The notes: generated from the letters alone by a model not told the origin. Counted from the stretch's first letter, positions 42,060 through 51,221 are shown. The stretch is 64,000 nt of DNA from UBA4582 sp038106185 (GCA_038106185.1 JAYODE010000012.1:19032-83031), one strand, 5' to 3'. Made by a program: numbers and translations.

Positions 42060-43105
42060 TAGAATCTGTAAGGCGTGTGATTCCTGAGCGCCTCGGCACC
42101 CTTCAGTTTGACCAGCACGCTGGTGAAACGCTCGATCAGTTGCTCGACTCGATTGCGGTCTTCGATATACTTAACTTGAAACACGTCAGCCGTTTGACAT
42201 TTGTCGACCAGGTACTCGTCACTGGTTTTGAGTTCATCGACCAATTTATGCTCAAGTGCCCGCCTGCCATACCAGGCCTCACCCGTGGCTACTTCAGAAA
42301 TGTTAACCTTGGGGCGGTTTTCCGCAATAAAGTCCTTGAACAATACATGGACATCCTCCAGCTCTTCAATAAATTTCTGGCGGCCTTTCTCCGTGTTTTC
42401 ACCAAACATTGTCAGGGTTCGCTTGTGCTCACCGGCAGTCAGCACCTCGACATCAATATCCTTGTTCTTGAGTAATCGATGAAAGTTGGGAATCTGAGCA
42501 ACCACCCCGATGGATCCTAACAGGGCAAAGGGCGCAGCAATAATATGGGTTCCAATACAGGCCATCATATAGCCACCACTGGCTGCCACTTTATCAACAG
42601 CAACCGTTAACCGAATGTCTTTGCTGACTATGCGGCTCAGCTGAGATGCCGCCAGCCCATAGGAGTGGACCATGCCGCCCGGACTTTCAAGTCTCACGAC
42701 GACCTCATCGGTCGAAGTCGCGATAGACAGAATCGCGGTTACCTCTTCTCTCAGCTGGTCAACGGCACTGGCCTGCACGTCACCCTCAAAATCAATGACA
42801 AATACACGGGGCTTGGCTTCTTCGCCAGACTTTGCCGCCAGCTTTTGGCGTTTTTGCAGCGCCTTGGCATTTTTCTTCTCTTGCTTGATATCCTGCTTCA
42901 GCGCCTCCGGATCCAGTACAGCATCCTTTAGCGTGTGACTTACGGCCTCGATCGCATCGTTCAAACTGCGAACCTCTATGTGACCTCGCTCTACTCTGCG
43001 CTGTTTATGACCTGCGCCGATCAACACAACCAGCAGGACAATCAATGCCAGCAGCAATGTCACTGTTTTCGCCAGAAACAGGCCGTACTCGCTAAGAAAT
43101 TCCAA
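42059..43105 (-). CDS. sohB: Periplasmic/inner-membrane protease SohB (S49 family)
   Basis: A signal-peptide-peptidase-like serine protease anchored by an N-terminal helix. The start is read as TTG at 43105 (MEFLSEYGLFLAKTVTLLL), which matches the family. The frame runs further to 43195 without support. KVAASGGYMMA carries the catalytic Ser, and RLESPGGMVHSYG is the conserved strand. The last readable codon before the gap is Phe followed by TA-N, so the gene probably stops there at about 348 residues, close to the 349 of E. coli SohB. The 22 residues readable beyond the gap are then not coding. Confidence 0.88.
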
Positions 43106-43188
43106 TCGACTCGCACTCCAACCAGTTGAAAACCGCGCTATCCTAACACAAAACACATGGGTTAAACTGCGGAAAAACCACGACTGCC

Positions 43189-43593
43189 ATGACAATGAAT
43201 ACCTTGACCACCGAACCGGAACTCAAGCGCCAGGCTGAACTGATGGCCACACTGGAAGACAAAAAAGCCCAGCTCATACCGCGCTTTCGGCAAGGCTTTC
43301 TGCAACGCGAGCGGGCTGTATTTCAGTTTAACTTTGAAGTTGACGAGCCCTTTTACCTGCAAATCGATGGTGCCGACCTTGATTTGCAGCCAGGGCAACA
43401 TCCACAACCGACAATTAACCTATATATCGATAACCATCAGACCTGTTGGGGGCTCTTAGACGGCAGGGTCGATGGCATGGAAGCGTTTCTTCGGGGTCAA
43501 TATCGAGCAGATGGCAACATCGTGCTCAGCCAATTGCTGTTGTACTTGTTTCGCAGCTATGACTCGACGATAGCCTACGAGGTTCAAGACTAA
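43189..43593 (+). CDS. SCP2 sterol-transfer-domain protein
   Basis: A 134-residue protein with an SCP2-like fold: an N-terminal helix (residues 8-40), FQFNFEVDEPFYLQIDG, then a lipid-pocket region with WGLLDGRVDGMEAFLRGQYRADGN. Bacterial SCP2 proteins bind lipids or acyl chains, and some are accessory to ubiquinone synthesis (UbiJ/UbiT); this one is not clearly either. It is divergent from sohB with an 83-bp spacer if sohB starts at 43105. Confidence 0.8.
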   Translation: MTMNTLTTEPELKRQAELMATLEDKKAQLIPRFRQGFLQRERAVFQFNFEVDEPFYLQIDGADLDLQPGQHPQPTINLYIDNHQTCWGLLDGRVDGMEAFLRGQYRADGNIVLSQLLLYLFRSYDSTIAYEVQD

Positions 43594-43794
43594 GGCATCC
43601 TCATTCACCCAGTCATTGTCGAACGAAAACGTAAGGCCTGCTGACTGAATACAAACTAACAGACAAGTGTTGCCCGCCTGTTTAAGGCGTCCCCGCCTTT
43701 GCCAAAATACAACGAACCGGTTCTGTAGTAATTCAACATCAAATTGATTATCGTAGGCTCTCTGACGACATTGATGAGTTGTACGACTGTATAA

Positions 43795-45237
43795 ATGTTG
43801 AACAATTGGCTGGAAACTAAAGTCTTGCTAACGCCTGAGGAGATGTTTGTCCTCAGGCAAGTTCTCGTCAACAAGATCACTCGTTTGAAATTTCTGATGT
43901 ATGCAAATGCCCTTGCATCCGTTGTCGTTCTGATTGCCATCTGGCCTTTAGTACCGAAAATGCTCGCCCTCACCTGGTTTACGGTGACACACCTGGTTGT
44001 TTTTTTTCGAGCCCTGGTCCTACGCCATATTCGACTGAATCTCGAAGCAGCCAGGGAAGCGGATTTGCGGCGCTTTTATCGATACACGCTTTTATCCAGC
44101 ATCGCCAAACAAACGGCGTGGGGGTCTCTCATCTGGATAGCCTTGGGTGAACACTCTGTTGGGCTAGATCTGTCTCTGACTGGGGTCATAGGTTTTTTCA
44201 GTATCGCGATGATGGCAGCCTTGTCCGACGATTTAACGGCCTTTGTCTATTCAGTTGCGCTGATGTTTCTTCACCCCTTAATCTATTGGTCTAGCTACTA
44301 TTGGTCTGGCAGCGACAGTGAAAGCCAATGGAGTGTGGTCCTCTACCTACTCTTGTTTTACGTATTTGCTGTCGCCATAGTACGCCAGACCAGCCGGGTC
44401 TTTCGCGACAGCGTGCAGATACGATTTGAGAAAGACGCAATGCTCGAGCAACTAACTTTGGCGCAGATGGAAACCCAAAAAGCCTTAGAGCAGTCCCAGC
44501 AAGCAATCCTTGGCAAAGCCAGCTTTATCGCGTCAGCCAGTCATGATTTACGGCAACCCCTTTACGCCATCAATCTGATCAACGACACCTTGCAGTTGAA
44601 TTCACCGTCACCGGCGATCAGTGACCTGCTTCAGACTCAACGTAAATCGATTGATGCTATGGGCCACTTGTTCACCAATGTGCTTGATCTGACCCAGTTC
44701 GAAATGGGAAAAATGACCAGTCGGCTGGTCTCTTTTAACATCAAAATGCTGGTCGTTAGTCTCGTTGAAGAACTTAGCGTTTATGGTCACGGAAAAAGCC
44801 TGGCGCTTCGTGTCGACATGCCCGACAGCCAGGTTTACTCGGATTATGATCTTATCTCCCGTGTGCTACGCAACCTCATCAGTAATGCTATTCACTACAC
44901 CGACAAGGGTGAAGTCCTGATCAAGGGCAGAGTTTATGAAGGTCAGATACTGGTCAGCATCTGTGACACCGGTGTCGGTATACCGCAGGAAGCCCAGGCT
45001 CGAGTCTTCGAGGAGTTTACAACCCTGCCCAATCTTACCGAGAACCCAATATTCGGTTATGGGTTGGGGCTTTCCATCGTTAAAAAGATCGACGAATTGC
45101 TGGGCTTGGACTTGCAACTCAAGTCGGGCTCAGACATTGGCAGCACTTTTAGTTTCTATCTGCCACTGGCACTGCCACTGGCAGCAACGGAAACCGCAGA
45201 TCTCGCGCCATTAAAATTGCCTGAGAACGATTTTTAA
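43795..45237 (+). CDS. Membrane sensor histidine kinase
   Basis: A 480-residue kinase with about six N-terminal transmembrane segments (roughly 35-200) and a short coiled coil (about 210-245). The HisKA phosphoacceptor is His250 in ASHDLRQPL, and the HATPase domain shows LRNLISNAIHYTD (N box), DTGVGIP (G1) and GYGLGLSI (G2). There is no receiver domain. The signal is unknown. The probable partner is the convergent LuxR-type regulator, whose 3' end overlaps this gene by 89 bp. Confidence 0.9.
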   Translation: MLNNWLETKVLLTPEEMFVLRQVLVNKITRLKFLMYANALASVVVLIAIWPLVPKMLALTWFTVTHLVVFFRALVLRHIRLNLEAAREADLRRFYRYTLLSSIAKQTAWGSLIWIALGEHSVGLDLSLTGVIGFFSIAMMAALSDDLTAFVYSVALMFLHPLIYWSSYYWSGSDSESQWSVVLYLLLFYVFAVAIVRQTSRVFRDSVQIRFEKDAMLEQLTLAQMETQKALEQSQQAILGKASFIASASHDLRQPLYAINLINDTLQLNSPSPAISDLLQTQRKSIDAMGHLFTNVLDLTQFEMGKMTSRLVSFNIKMLVVSLVEELSVYGHGKSLALRVDMPDSQVYSDYDLISRVLRNLISNAIHYTDKGEVLIKGRVYEGQILVSICDTGVGIPQEAQARVFEEFTTLPNLTENPIFGYGLGLSIVKKIDELLGLDLQLKSGSDIGSTFSFYLPLALPLAATETADLAPLKLPENDF

Positions 45238-45868
45238 CCTTCAGTTTACGATAAACGGCATTGAGGTGTGTTTTTACAGTACCTTCGGCCATAAATAGCC
45301 GCTCCCCAATGTCCTTGTTACTACACCCACCGAGCAAGGCTTGCAACACAGCTAGCTGTTTCTGTGACAGACCTAACTGTGTAAGCGTGTCCTGATTAGT
45401 AGGCATTGCAGAAGGCTCGTCCGCCCGCTCTGACGGCTCGACAGCAACCCTGGGATCATAGCCAAGCCTTTGGCTGGTTTCGAAAGGCAAATAAATACCG
45501 CCCGCAAGCACTACTTTAATCGCCTCCAAGAGTGTCGATGCAGGTGTTGACTTGGACACAAACCCACTAGCCCCGCCCTTAAAGGCCTCAACTATCGTCT
45601 CATTCGTGGCTGTTGCAGAAAAAATCAAAATAGGTATCTGAGCGTACAAACCGCGCAAGGTTGTCATCGCTGTCGTCCCCACAGAATCCTGAAGCTGCAG
45701 GTCGAGGAGGATCAGAGCGTAATCAGTATCTTGTCGCAGCATGGATTGAGCGGCGGCGAGAGAAATTGCTGTAGAAACCTTGGAGAAAGAGCCTGTAGCC
45801 TCAAGAAGTGCTACCACTGCTTCTTGCACAATGGGGTGATCATCGACTAATAATATGTTTGTTGTCAC
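45149..45868 (-). CDS. NarL/LuxR-type response regulator
   Basis: A 239-residue regulator. The receiver domain has the acidic pair in LVDDHP, the phosphoacceptor Asp56 in LLDLQL, and a Lys in VSKSTP. The DNA-binding LuxR helix-turn-helix lies at about 160-225 (LSQKQLAVLQALLGGCSNKDIGE, GTVKTHLNAVYRKL). A 14-residue tail (PLLPVAVPVADRN) extends past the usual end and is encoded within the overlap with the kinase gene. It is very likely phosphorylated by the neighbouring kinase. Confidence 0.92.
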   Translation of the reverse strand: MTTNILLVDDHPIVQEAVVALLEATGSFSKVSTAISLAAAQSMLRQDTDYALILLDLQLQDSVGTTAMTTLRGLYAQIPILIFSATATNETIVEAFKGGASGFVSKSTPASTLLEAIKVVLAGGIYLPFETSQRLGYDPRVAVEPSERADEPSAMPTNQDTLTQLGLSQKQLAVLQALLGGCSNKDIGERLFMAEGTVKTHLNAVYRKLKVKNRSQAILMARDLRFPLLPVAVPVADRN

Positions 45869-46128
45869 TTGGGCCTGGCTACCTCGCGAACATTACAGCC
45901 GAATCAGCTCTCCACGAAGTGCTGATTACTTTCCCGACGGTGACAAGCTATCATGCTATTAATTTAGTATCAACTTAGTTCGAAACTGGTCGAAGTTAAC
46001 CAGCCGATCAAAAACCATGAATAGTCCCATCACATACAGGGAAATAATTAGACGAACGCTCCATAACAGTCATGTCTATGGCCAAGTATCAAACTAGCAC
46101 TCATGACATTTCACCAGGCCATCTAACA

Positions 46129-47472
46129 TTACCGAGGAATAACCCTCACCATCAGTTCAGTATATCCTTTGACAAAGGTCGAATAGGTTCGTTTGGGTGG
46201 CGCCAACACCTCTACTTTGCTGAACCTTGTCATGATTTCTTCCCAGAGTACGCGAAGTTGCATCTCCGCCAAGCGATTGCCCATACAGCGGTGTATACCG
46301 AAGCCAAATGACAGATGATGGCGTGCCCGGGCCCGATCAATCAGGAAGGAATCAGCATGGTCGATAATCTGACTATCTCGATTGCCAGACACATACCACA
46401 TCACGACCTTGTCACCCGCCTTGATTTGCTTGCCCCCCAGTTCAGCATCCTTCGTAGCCGTACGCCGCATATGTGCCAGCGGTGTCTGATAACGGATAAT
46501 CTCTGAGACCATGTTTGGGATCAGTGCAGAATTTGCGCGCAGCTTGGCATACTCGTTCGGGTTTTCATTCAAGAACAACACGCCGCCAGAAATCGAGTTG
46601 CGGGTGGTATCGTTGCCGCCGACAATCAGGAGCAGCAAATTGCCAAGAAACTCAAAAGGCCCCATGTCTTTCGTGTCTTTGCCATGGGCAAGCATGGAAA
46701 TCAGATCTGACTTAGGCGGCGCTACTGCACGCTCATTCCACAGCCGCGTAAAGTATTGTAGACACTCCAGCAACTCTGCACGCTTTTGCTCGCCTGACGT
46801 CACTATTCCGACCCCTGGTGGGGTCGTCGCTATATCGGACCAACGCGTCAATTTACGTCGATCCTCAAACGGAAAGTCAAACAGCGTTGCCAGCATCTGA
46901 GTCGTCAATTCGATCGAGACCAGGTCGACCCAGTTAAAAGCTTCGCCAATAGGCAAACTATCAAGAATGCTAGCGGCGCGTGACCGTATCGTACTCTCCA
47001 GCAAAGCCAGATTAGGGGGTGCAACTACCGACGCCACCGTCGCGCGCTGTAAATCATGTTTCGGAGGATCCATGGCAATAAACATACCAAAGCCGTCCCA
47101 CTGTTGCTGCTTCGCCCCGGCTTCACCCACCGGCTGTTGCGTCGGGACACCGCCCAAACCACCAATCGTGATGCCCTGGGCCGATGAATAGGTCTGGTAG
47201 TCTCTATCCACCGCTACGATGTCTTCGAATCTCGTCACTGACCAATAAGGACCAAAGCCGCTGTCGGCACAATAATGCACCGGGTCCTCGTTCCTCAGAC
47301 GTTTGAAATAATCCCAATGCGCGTCTTGCTGGAATAAAGCCGGCTGAGCAACATTGATCTCATCAAGCTTCAGCGTATAGGGATCGGGCGAGGCATTTTC
47401 GATAGCAAGGACTTCAGCGGGCTTGGTAACTGCGGCCGAAGGTGTCGCTGTGTGGATCGAGCGTTCGCTCAT
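46129..47472 (-). CDS. Cytochrome P450, CYP153-like
   Basis: A 447-residue soluble P450. The haem-binding loop FGFGIHRCMGN supplies the Cys ligand, the I-helix has IVGGNDTTRNS, and the ExxR motif is in SEIIRYQT. Both GGNDTTRNSISGG and EDPVHYC ... FGPYWSVT resemble CYP153, whose members hydroxylate the end carbon of medium-chain alkanes and fatty acids. An ATG at 47472 with AGGAGC upstream is preferred over 47517. No ferredoxin or ferredoxin reductase is adjacent, so redox partners must come from elsewhere. Confidence 0.9.
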   Translation of the reverse strand: MSERSIHTATPSAAVTKPAEVLAIENASPDPYTLKLDEINVAQPALFQQDAHWDYFKRLRNEDPVHYCADSGFGPYWSVTRFEDIVAVDRDYQTYSSAQGITIGGLGGVPTQQPVGEAGAKQQQWDGFGMFIAMDPPKHDLQRATVASVVAPPNLALLESTIRSRAASILDSLPIGEAFNWVDLVSIELTTQMLATLFDFPFEDRRKLTRWSDIATTPPGVGIVTSGEQKRAELLECLQYFTRLWNERAVAPPKSDLISMLAHGKDTKDMGPFEFLGNLLLLIVGGNDTTRNSISGGVLFLNENPNEYAKLRANSALIPNMVSEIIRYQTPLAHMRRTATKDAELGGKQIKAGDKVVMWYVSGNRDSQIIDHADSFLIDRARARHHLSFGFGIHRCMGNRLAEMQLRVLWEEIMTRFSKVEVLAPPKRTYSTFVKGYTELMVRVIPR

Positions 47473-47672
47473 AGCATATGCTCCTGACAGATCAAGTCCA
47501 TTCGATTCTGCCAGCATAGACCCAATCTGACCGCTAAAACAGCTGCGATCTCATTAAAAATTAAGTGGCTCGGCGAAAGATTTGACCCAAATTGACCTGG
47601 CGCATTCCAGAAGTAACCGCTGTTTTGCATTCATCCGTAGCTATCGCCGGCAAGTTTGGTATCATCCATCCT

Positions 47673-47767
47673 GGAAGAGCGTCGTCCCCGGTGGGGCGCG
47701 CGGCCTTCAAAGCCGTTGAGCTGCTGTTAAAGTGGCTGGTCGGGTTCGACTCCTGCCTCTTCCGCCA
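47673..47767 (+). tRNA. selC: tRNA-Sec (selenocysteine), anticodon TCA
   Basis: A 95-base tRNA including the encoded CCA. The acceptor arm GGAAGAG pairs with CTCTTCC. The anticodon loop CTTCAAA has TCA at 47707-47709, flanked by GCGGC/GCCGT. A long variable arm and GGTTCGACTCC in the T arm match selC closely. It reads UGA codons as selenocysteine, so the organism should also carry selA, selB and selD and at least one selenoprotein, none of which is in this window. Confidence 0.95.
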
Positions 47768-47812
47768 CTGATTAATCGTAATTATCTGATATATATAGTA
47801 TTTATTCTTAAC

Positions 47813-48337
47813 TTAAGGATGAGCCTTCATCCAGTCACTGGCCATCTGCTGAGCTTCGCTGATATCTGCGGGCGTCATCTCTTTAGCCAACTTATCTCGA
47901 AGGGTCTTCGCGCCCTCATGCCCATTAGCTGCCGCAAGATTGAACCACATGTGCGCTAACTTAAAATCCTGTAGAGTCCCTTCACCTTCGTAGTGAATGA
48001 TACCCAAGTCGTGTTGTGCACCAGCATTTCCCTGTTTCGCACTGACTAGGAACCAATGTGTAGCTTCCCTAAAATCCTGAGGAATTCCTTCGCCTCTGTA
48101 GTACATAATGGCTAAGGCCCTTTGCGCATTAGAATTTCCCTGATCAGCACTGGCCTTAAACCATTTCAAAGCTTCTTTATAATTCTGTACGGTACCTTTA
48201 CCGCTATAGTAGGACGAGCCTAGATTGAAGTGTGAAGAAGCAAGGCCCGATTCAGCCAACGCCCTGGCTGAATCAGGCTCATTGGCGCTAACGCCGAATG
48301 GACCTAATAAAATAAGTAAAGCTAAAGACGTCCGCAT
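47813..48337 (-). CDS. Secreted Sel1-like repeat (SLR/TPR) protein
   Basis: A 174-residue protein with a signal peptide (MRTSLALLILLGPFGVSA-NE) followed by three to four Sel1-type repeats of about 36 residues. Each carries the A-x-x-x-LG-x-x-YY-x-GEG pattern (LGSSYYSGKGT, LAIMYYRGEGI, LGIIHYEGEGT). Such alpha-solenoids mediate protein-protein contacts in the envelope. It converges on selC with 45 bp between. Partner unknown. Confidence 0.85.
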   Translation of the reverse strand: MRTSLALLILLGPFGVSANEPDSARALAESGLASSHFNLGSSYYSGKGTVQNYKEALKWFKASADQGNSNAQRALAIMYYRGEGIPQDFREATHWFLVSAKQGNAGAQHDLGIIHYEGEGTLQDFKLAHMWFNLAAANGHEGAKTLRDKLAKEMTPADISEAQQMASDWMKAHP

Positions 48338-48459
48338 AATTTACATCCCGAAATTTTGCTACCACTATCCTAAGACTCATCGTCTGGTTATGTCCAACTC
48401 CACTATACTGCGCCAAACATAACCAGCGTTTTCTCACTCGATCGACTCAGTAGCGCCAG

Positions 48460-48549
48460 CTGGAGGAGTCACAACTTACCGAAACGCAGATCGTTTTGAT
48501 TCTGAAAATAGTTGAAGCCGGCATTAAGGTAATACAGCTGTCCAACTCC
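48460..48549 (+). pseudogene. IS3-family transposase OrfA remnant
   Basis: Translation of this stretch gives SQLTETQIVLILKIVEAG followed by IKVIQL, which matches the N-terminal helix-turn-helix of IS3/IS911-type OrfA (xFTETQIVSILKEAEAG). It lacks a start, is preceded by an in-frame stop and loses similarity after about 30 codons, so only a decayed fragment remains. It lies under 1 kb from selC. Confidence 0.6.
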
Positions 48550-48659
48550 GCACCAGACCACCTAAGACCTGCACAATCCTTTGACCGAAATCGAACTATC
48601 ATTCTCATGAATGCGACGCTGGACTAGTCTCTAAAAACGACAAACCAAGGAGCAGAAAA

Positions 48660-49403
48660 GTGAACATTAAACTATTAGCCATCATGGCTGGCTTGTTGAT
48701 TAGCCTTCAAGCCCAAGCAGCACCTTCTTTCAAAATATACGAAGTAACTGTGCCCGCCAGCAAACAAGCTACGGTTCTGGGTGCAATTGATAAATTTATG
48801 AACTCTGAAAAAGGTAAAAGCTATAAAGGCGGATTGCATGTGAATGCGATTCTGGCGAATGGCGTAAGTCCAGCGACTCACACGTTCGTCTTGTTGATGG
48901 ATAGCATGGCCGCTATAGCCGCCTGGGAGAAGAGTTTGCCGGGCAATCCAGACATTATGGAGTTTTGGACGACGCTAGAGGCCAACTCGACCCCGGTCAG
49001 CCAGTACATGGGAAGCCTGATCAAGCCATGGGGCACTATTTCTAACGACGATCGGATCTGGATGGTGACTCGGTTTTACACGTCAGACCCTGTGAACCTA
49101 GTTTCGTCGATGGACAAATTGATGAGTGAAGTTGGGAAGAAATTTCCTGGACAAACTGCATTGCACGCTCTGCCAATTGGCAACAGAAACGGTGCTAACA
49201 ATAGTTTTTCCACGCATATGCTTGTAAACGGCTACAGCTCTGTCGCAGAAATGGAAGAATGGACTAACTACCTGAATACGCAACCCGCTTGGGGTGCTTT
49301 TCTGGCTTCGGTACGCAGCTCGACGACCTGGCAAGGAACTGAGCTGGTTGAAAATGTATTGGTCTACGATGAGGCAATGGACCTGAAAAAATTTCTCGAC
49401 TAA
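48660..49403 (+). CDS. Secreted protein with internally duplicated domain
   Basis: A 247-residue protein. A GTG start at 48660 has a strong AAGGAG ribosome-binding site, and a signal peptide ends near AQAA (residue 21). The mature protein consists of two related halves (about 24-128 and 133-240). Each reads VT ... DK(F/L)M...E.GK...LH ... NG...TH..(V/L)...S.A....W...L, as expected of tandem ferredoxin-like (dimeric alpha/beta-barrel) domains. No catalytic motif is recognised and function is unknown. It stands alone on the plus strand near selC. Confidence 0.75.
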   Translation: MNIKLLAIMAGLLISLQAQAAPSFKIYEVTVPASKQATVLGAIDKFMNSEKGKSYKGGLHVNAILANGVSPATHTFVLLMDSMAAIAAWEKSLPGNPDIMEFWTTLEANSTPVSQYMGSLIKPWGTISNDDRIWMVTRFYTSDPVNLVSSMDKLMSEVGKKFPGQTALHALPIGNRNGANNSFSTHMLVNGYSSVAEMEEWTNYLNTQPAWGAFLASVRSSTTWQGTELVENVLVYDEAMDLKKFLD

Positions 49404-49907
49404 CGCATCGATTCGTAGGCTTTCCGGGGAGGACGACCCAAGCTTCGTGTCTCCCCTACCCCTCTTAACCTTGCTTCAGACTTTTATACTATGTCGAGGA
49501 TAAAATTTTCTCTTACGAAAGGGGCTATTTATCAGAGCCTTACCCGGCTTTATGTCTGGCGCTCCAAAACCTGAAACACTTTGAGTGGTTAATCTGTCAA
49601 TCCGCCACTGGCAGCTTAACTAATAGATTAACGGCAACTCTTCTACCCGCCTCAACCTGAGGCTTTTATCGAAGTTGACACCATCACCTGATTGTAAAGA
49701 AAGTCCCATCTTCATCATGGTTCGATTGCTCGAAGTACAGGGTCATACGCTTGCTACAACGTGGTGAACCACAAGCTATTTCTGTTATTATCCTGGTGGT
49801 GTGCCGATGATGAAAAAAATTAATTTTTCAGCACTCTGAATGAATCCCTACAGACTAGCAGGTACTCGCGTTACTCGTCTTCACCTGAAACCAGAGAGCA
49901 CTGATAT
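49404..49907. other. 504-bp spacer without a recognised gene
   Basis: A GC-rich imperfect hairpin lies at about 49425-49460 (GGGGAG ... CTCCCC). A small perfect hairpin at 49649-49663 (GCCTCA-ACC-TGAGGC) is followed by TTTTA and may act as a weak terminator. An AT palindrome is near 49812-49830. No coding region is supported. Confidence 0.5.
49649..49668 (+). terminator. Possible weak intrinsic terminator
   Basis: A 6-bp perfect stem (GCCTCA / TGAGGC) with a 3-nt loop is followed by TTTTAT. It lies 245 bases downstream of the secreted protein stop, so its assignment is tentative. Confidence 0.35.
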
Positions 49908-50588
49908 TTGAAGTATGTCGCCGTTGCAGTTATTTTCTTAGCGCTGGGGTACGTTATTGCGCAGTATCTGCCGCCAAGCAGCTTCACTGGCGAGGCTGCA
50001 GCAGGCGAACCTGACCTTGCAGCAGCAGAATCGGCGGCTACCACCGTCGATACAGATGCTGCAGCGGGGGAACAATCACTCGCAGACAGCGAATATACTA
50101 TTGGCGACATCGCCCCTCCGTCACCTTCCGACCTTGATCTCAGCGCCATACCGGTGCCTGTTCAGGCTGGCGCACCTAATCCTAAGACGGCACCATCTAA
50201 GCCTTATGAAGAAGGCAGCTACCTCACCGAATTAGATCTCCTATCTTCGACAGAAAGCATCAAACCACTGGGTTTTCGAGTTGGACCTCCAATAAAGGCA
50301 AATAAGGCAGATGGCCTCATTGAACGGGTGACGCCATCCCTACCGGCTGTCAAGGCACAATACCTCACGCCTAATAATCAGCCAGCCGTCATTGTCATAG
50401 CGGGTACCTATGAGGACTTCGACACCGCTAATAAGGCACGAGCGGCTCTGCAGCCAAACATAAGAGAACGCTTAGAAATCATATACTTACCGGAATGCAT
50501 TCAGGCCGGCTCCCCAAATAGCGAAGGCTTCCTATGCGCCCCTGAAAAGACGCCTGAAGAGGTCTCGGCGGATGCCAGCGCTACCTAG
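49908..50588 (+). CDS. Membrane-anchored Ala/Pro-rich protein with possible SPOR-like C-terminal region
   Basis: A 226-residue protein starting at TTG 49908. The N-terminal hydrophobic helix (about residues 3-20) is followed by an Ala/Glu/Pro-rich linker (25-100) and a compact C-terminal part. In that part, PAVIVIAGTYEDFDTANKAR has the strand-helix look of SPOR/sporulation-related repeats, and two Cys (LPECIQ ... FLCAPE) may form a disulfide. The match is weak. It converges on the T6SS operon but is not clearly part of it. Function unknown. Confidence 0.6.
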   Translation: MKYVAVAVIFLALGYVIAQYLPPSSFTGEAAAGEPDLAAAESAATTVDTDAAAGEQSLADSEYTIGDIAPPSPSDLDLSAIPVPVQAGAPNPKTAPSKPYEEGSYLTELDLLSSTESIKPLGFRVGPPIKANKADGLIERVTPSLPAVKAQYLTPNNQPAVIVIAGTYEDFDTANKARAALQPNIRERLEIIYLPECIQAGSPNSEGFLCAPEKTPEEVSADASAT

Positions 50589-51221
50589 TCGCCGCTTTGT
50601 GATTTTCTGGTGCGCCTTGCGTAACACCCTTCTTTCTATTATCGTGGCCCACATCACTCATTTTTAGAGTACTCGGTGTGGTAAATATAGAAAGTCGAGG
50701 TGCACTAGGTTTGTTTCTTCGCAACCAAAGCAAAGCCACTTCGTCGCAGACGAACCAGGGGCGCAATCCCATTGTGCCGATTGTTATCAGTACTCAAGGA
50801 GGGCATGCCTCCAGCCGAGTTCAGCCGCAGCTTGGTACCCTTCACGCCATTGCCAGCGACCTGCGGCTTGATGCACACAAACAGTTCATTCACGATCTCT
50901 GGGAAGCTCGACGGCAAACGCCCCCTCCTCTGATTGAGGCTTTACCTCAACGGCACCAAGTCCAATTAGCCCATCGGTTGCCGATCAGCATCCAGCGAGA
51001 TCTCAGCGCAGGGGTTGAGCAAGAGTCCAACAGCGGTCGGGTCAGACAACGTTTCACTGCCCTCGACCCAATCTATATTTCACCGCTTATTCCAGCATCC
51101 AACCCAATCACGGGCCGCAGCTTGCCGCGGATGCCGCGGTTGTTGTAAACGTTTGCCTCTCTAACCAGTGCATCGCTAACAGGTGGCTGGCTAGCAGTTG
51201 CTTAGCTAACCTCTTCTCTCG
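50589..51221. other. 633-bp stretch without a convincing gene
   Basis: Open frames exist on both strands (a 156-codon plus-strand frame at 50678-51148 and shorter minus-strand frames), but none has a ribosome-binding site or a recognisable family, and they overlap one another. CCGCGG occurs twice three bases apart near 51126. From about 51157 to 51210, degenerate CTAAC/CTAGC-containing units of about 15 bp recur. It may be decayed coding DNA. Confidence 0.45.

Noticed and set aside
50678..51148. 156-codon plus-strand open frame
   Set aside because: GTG start without a ribosome-binding site, Gln/Ser/Arg/Pro-heavy composition, no recognised family, and competing open frames on the minus strand.
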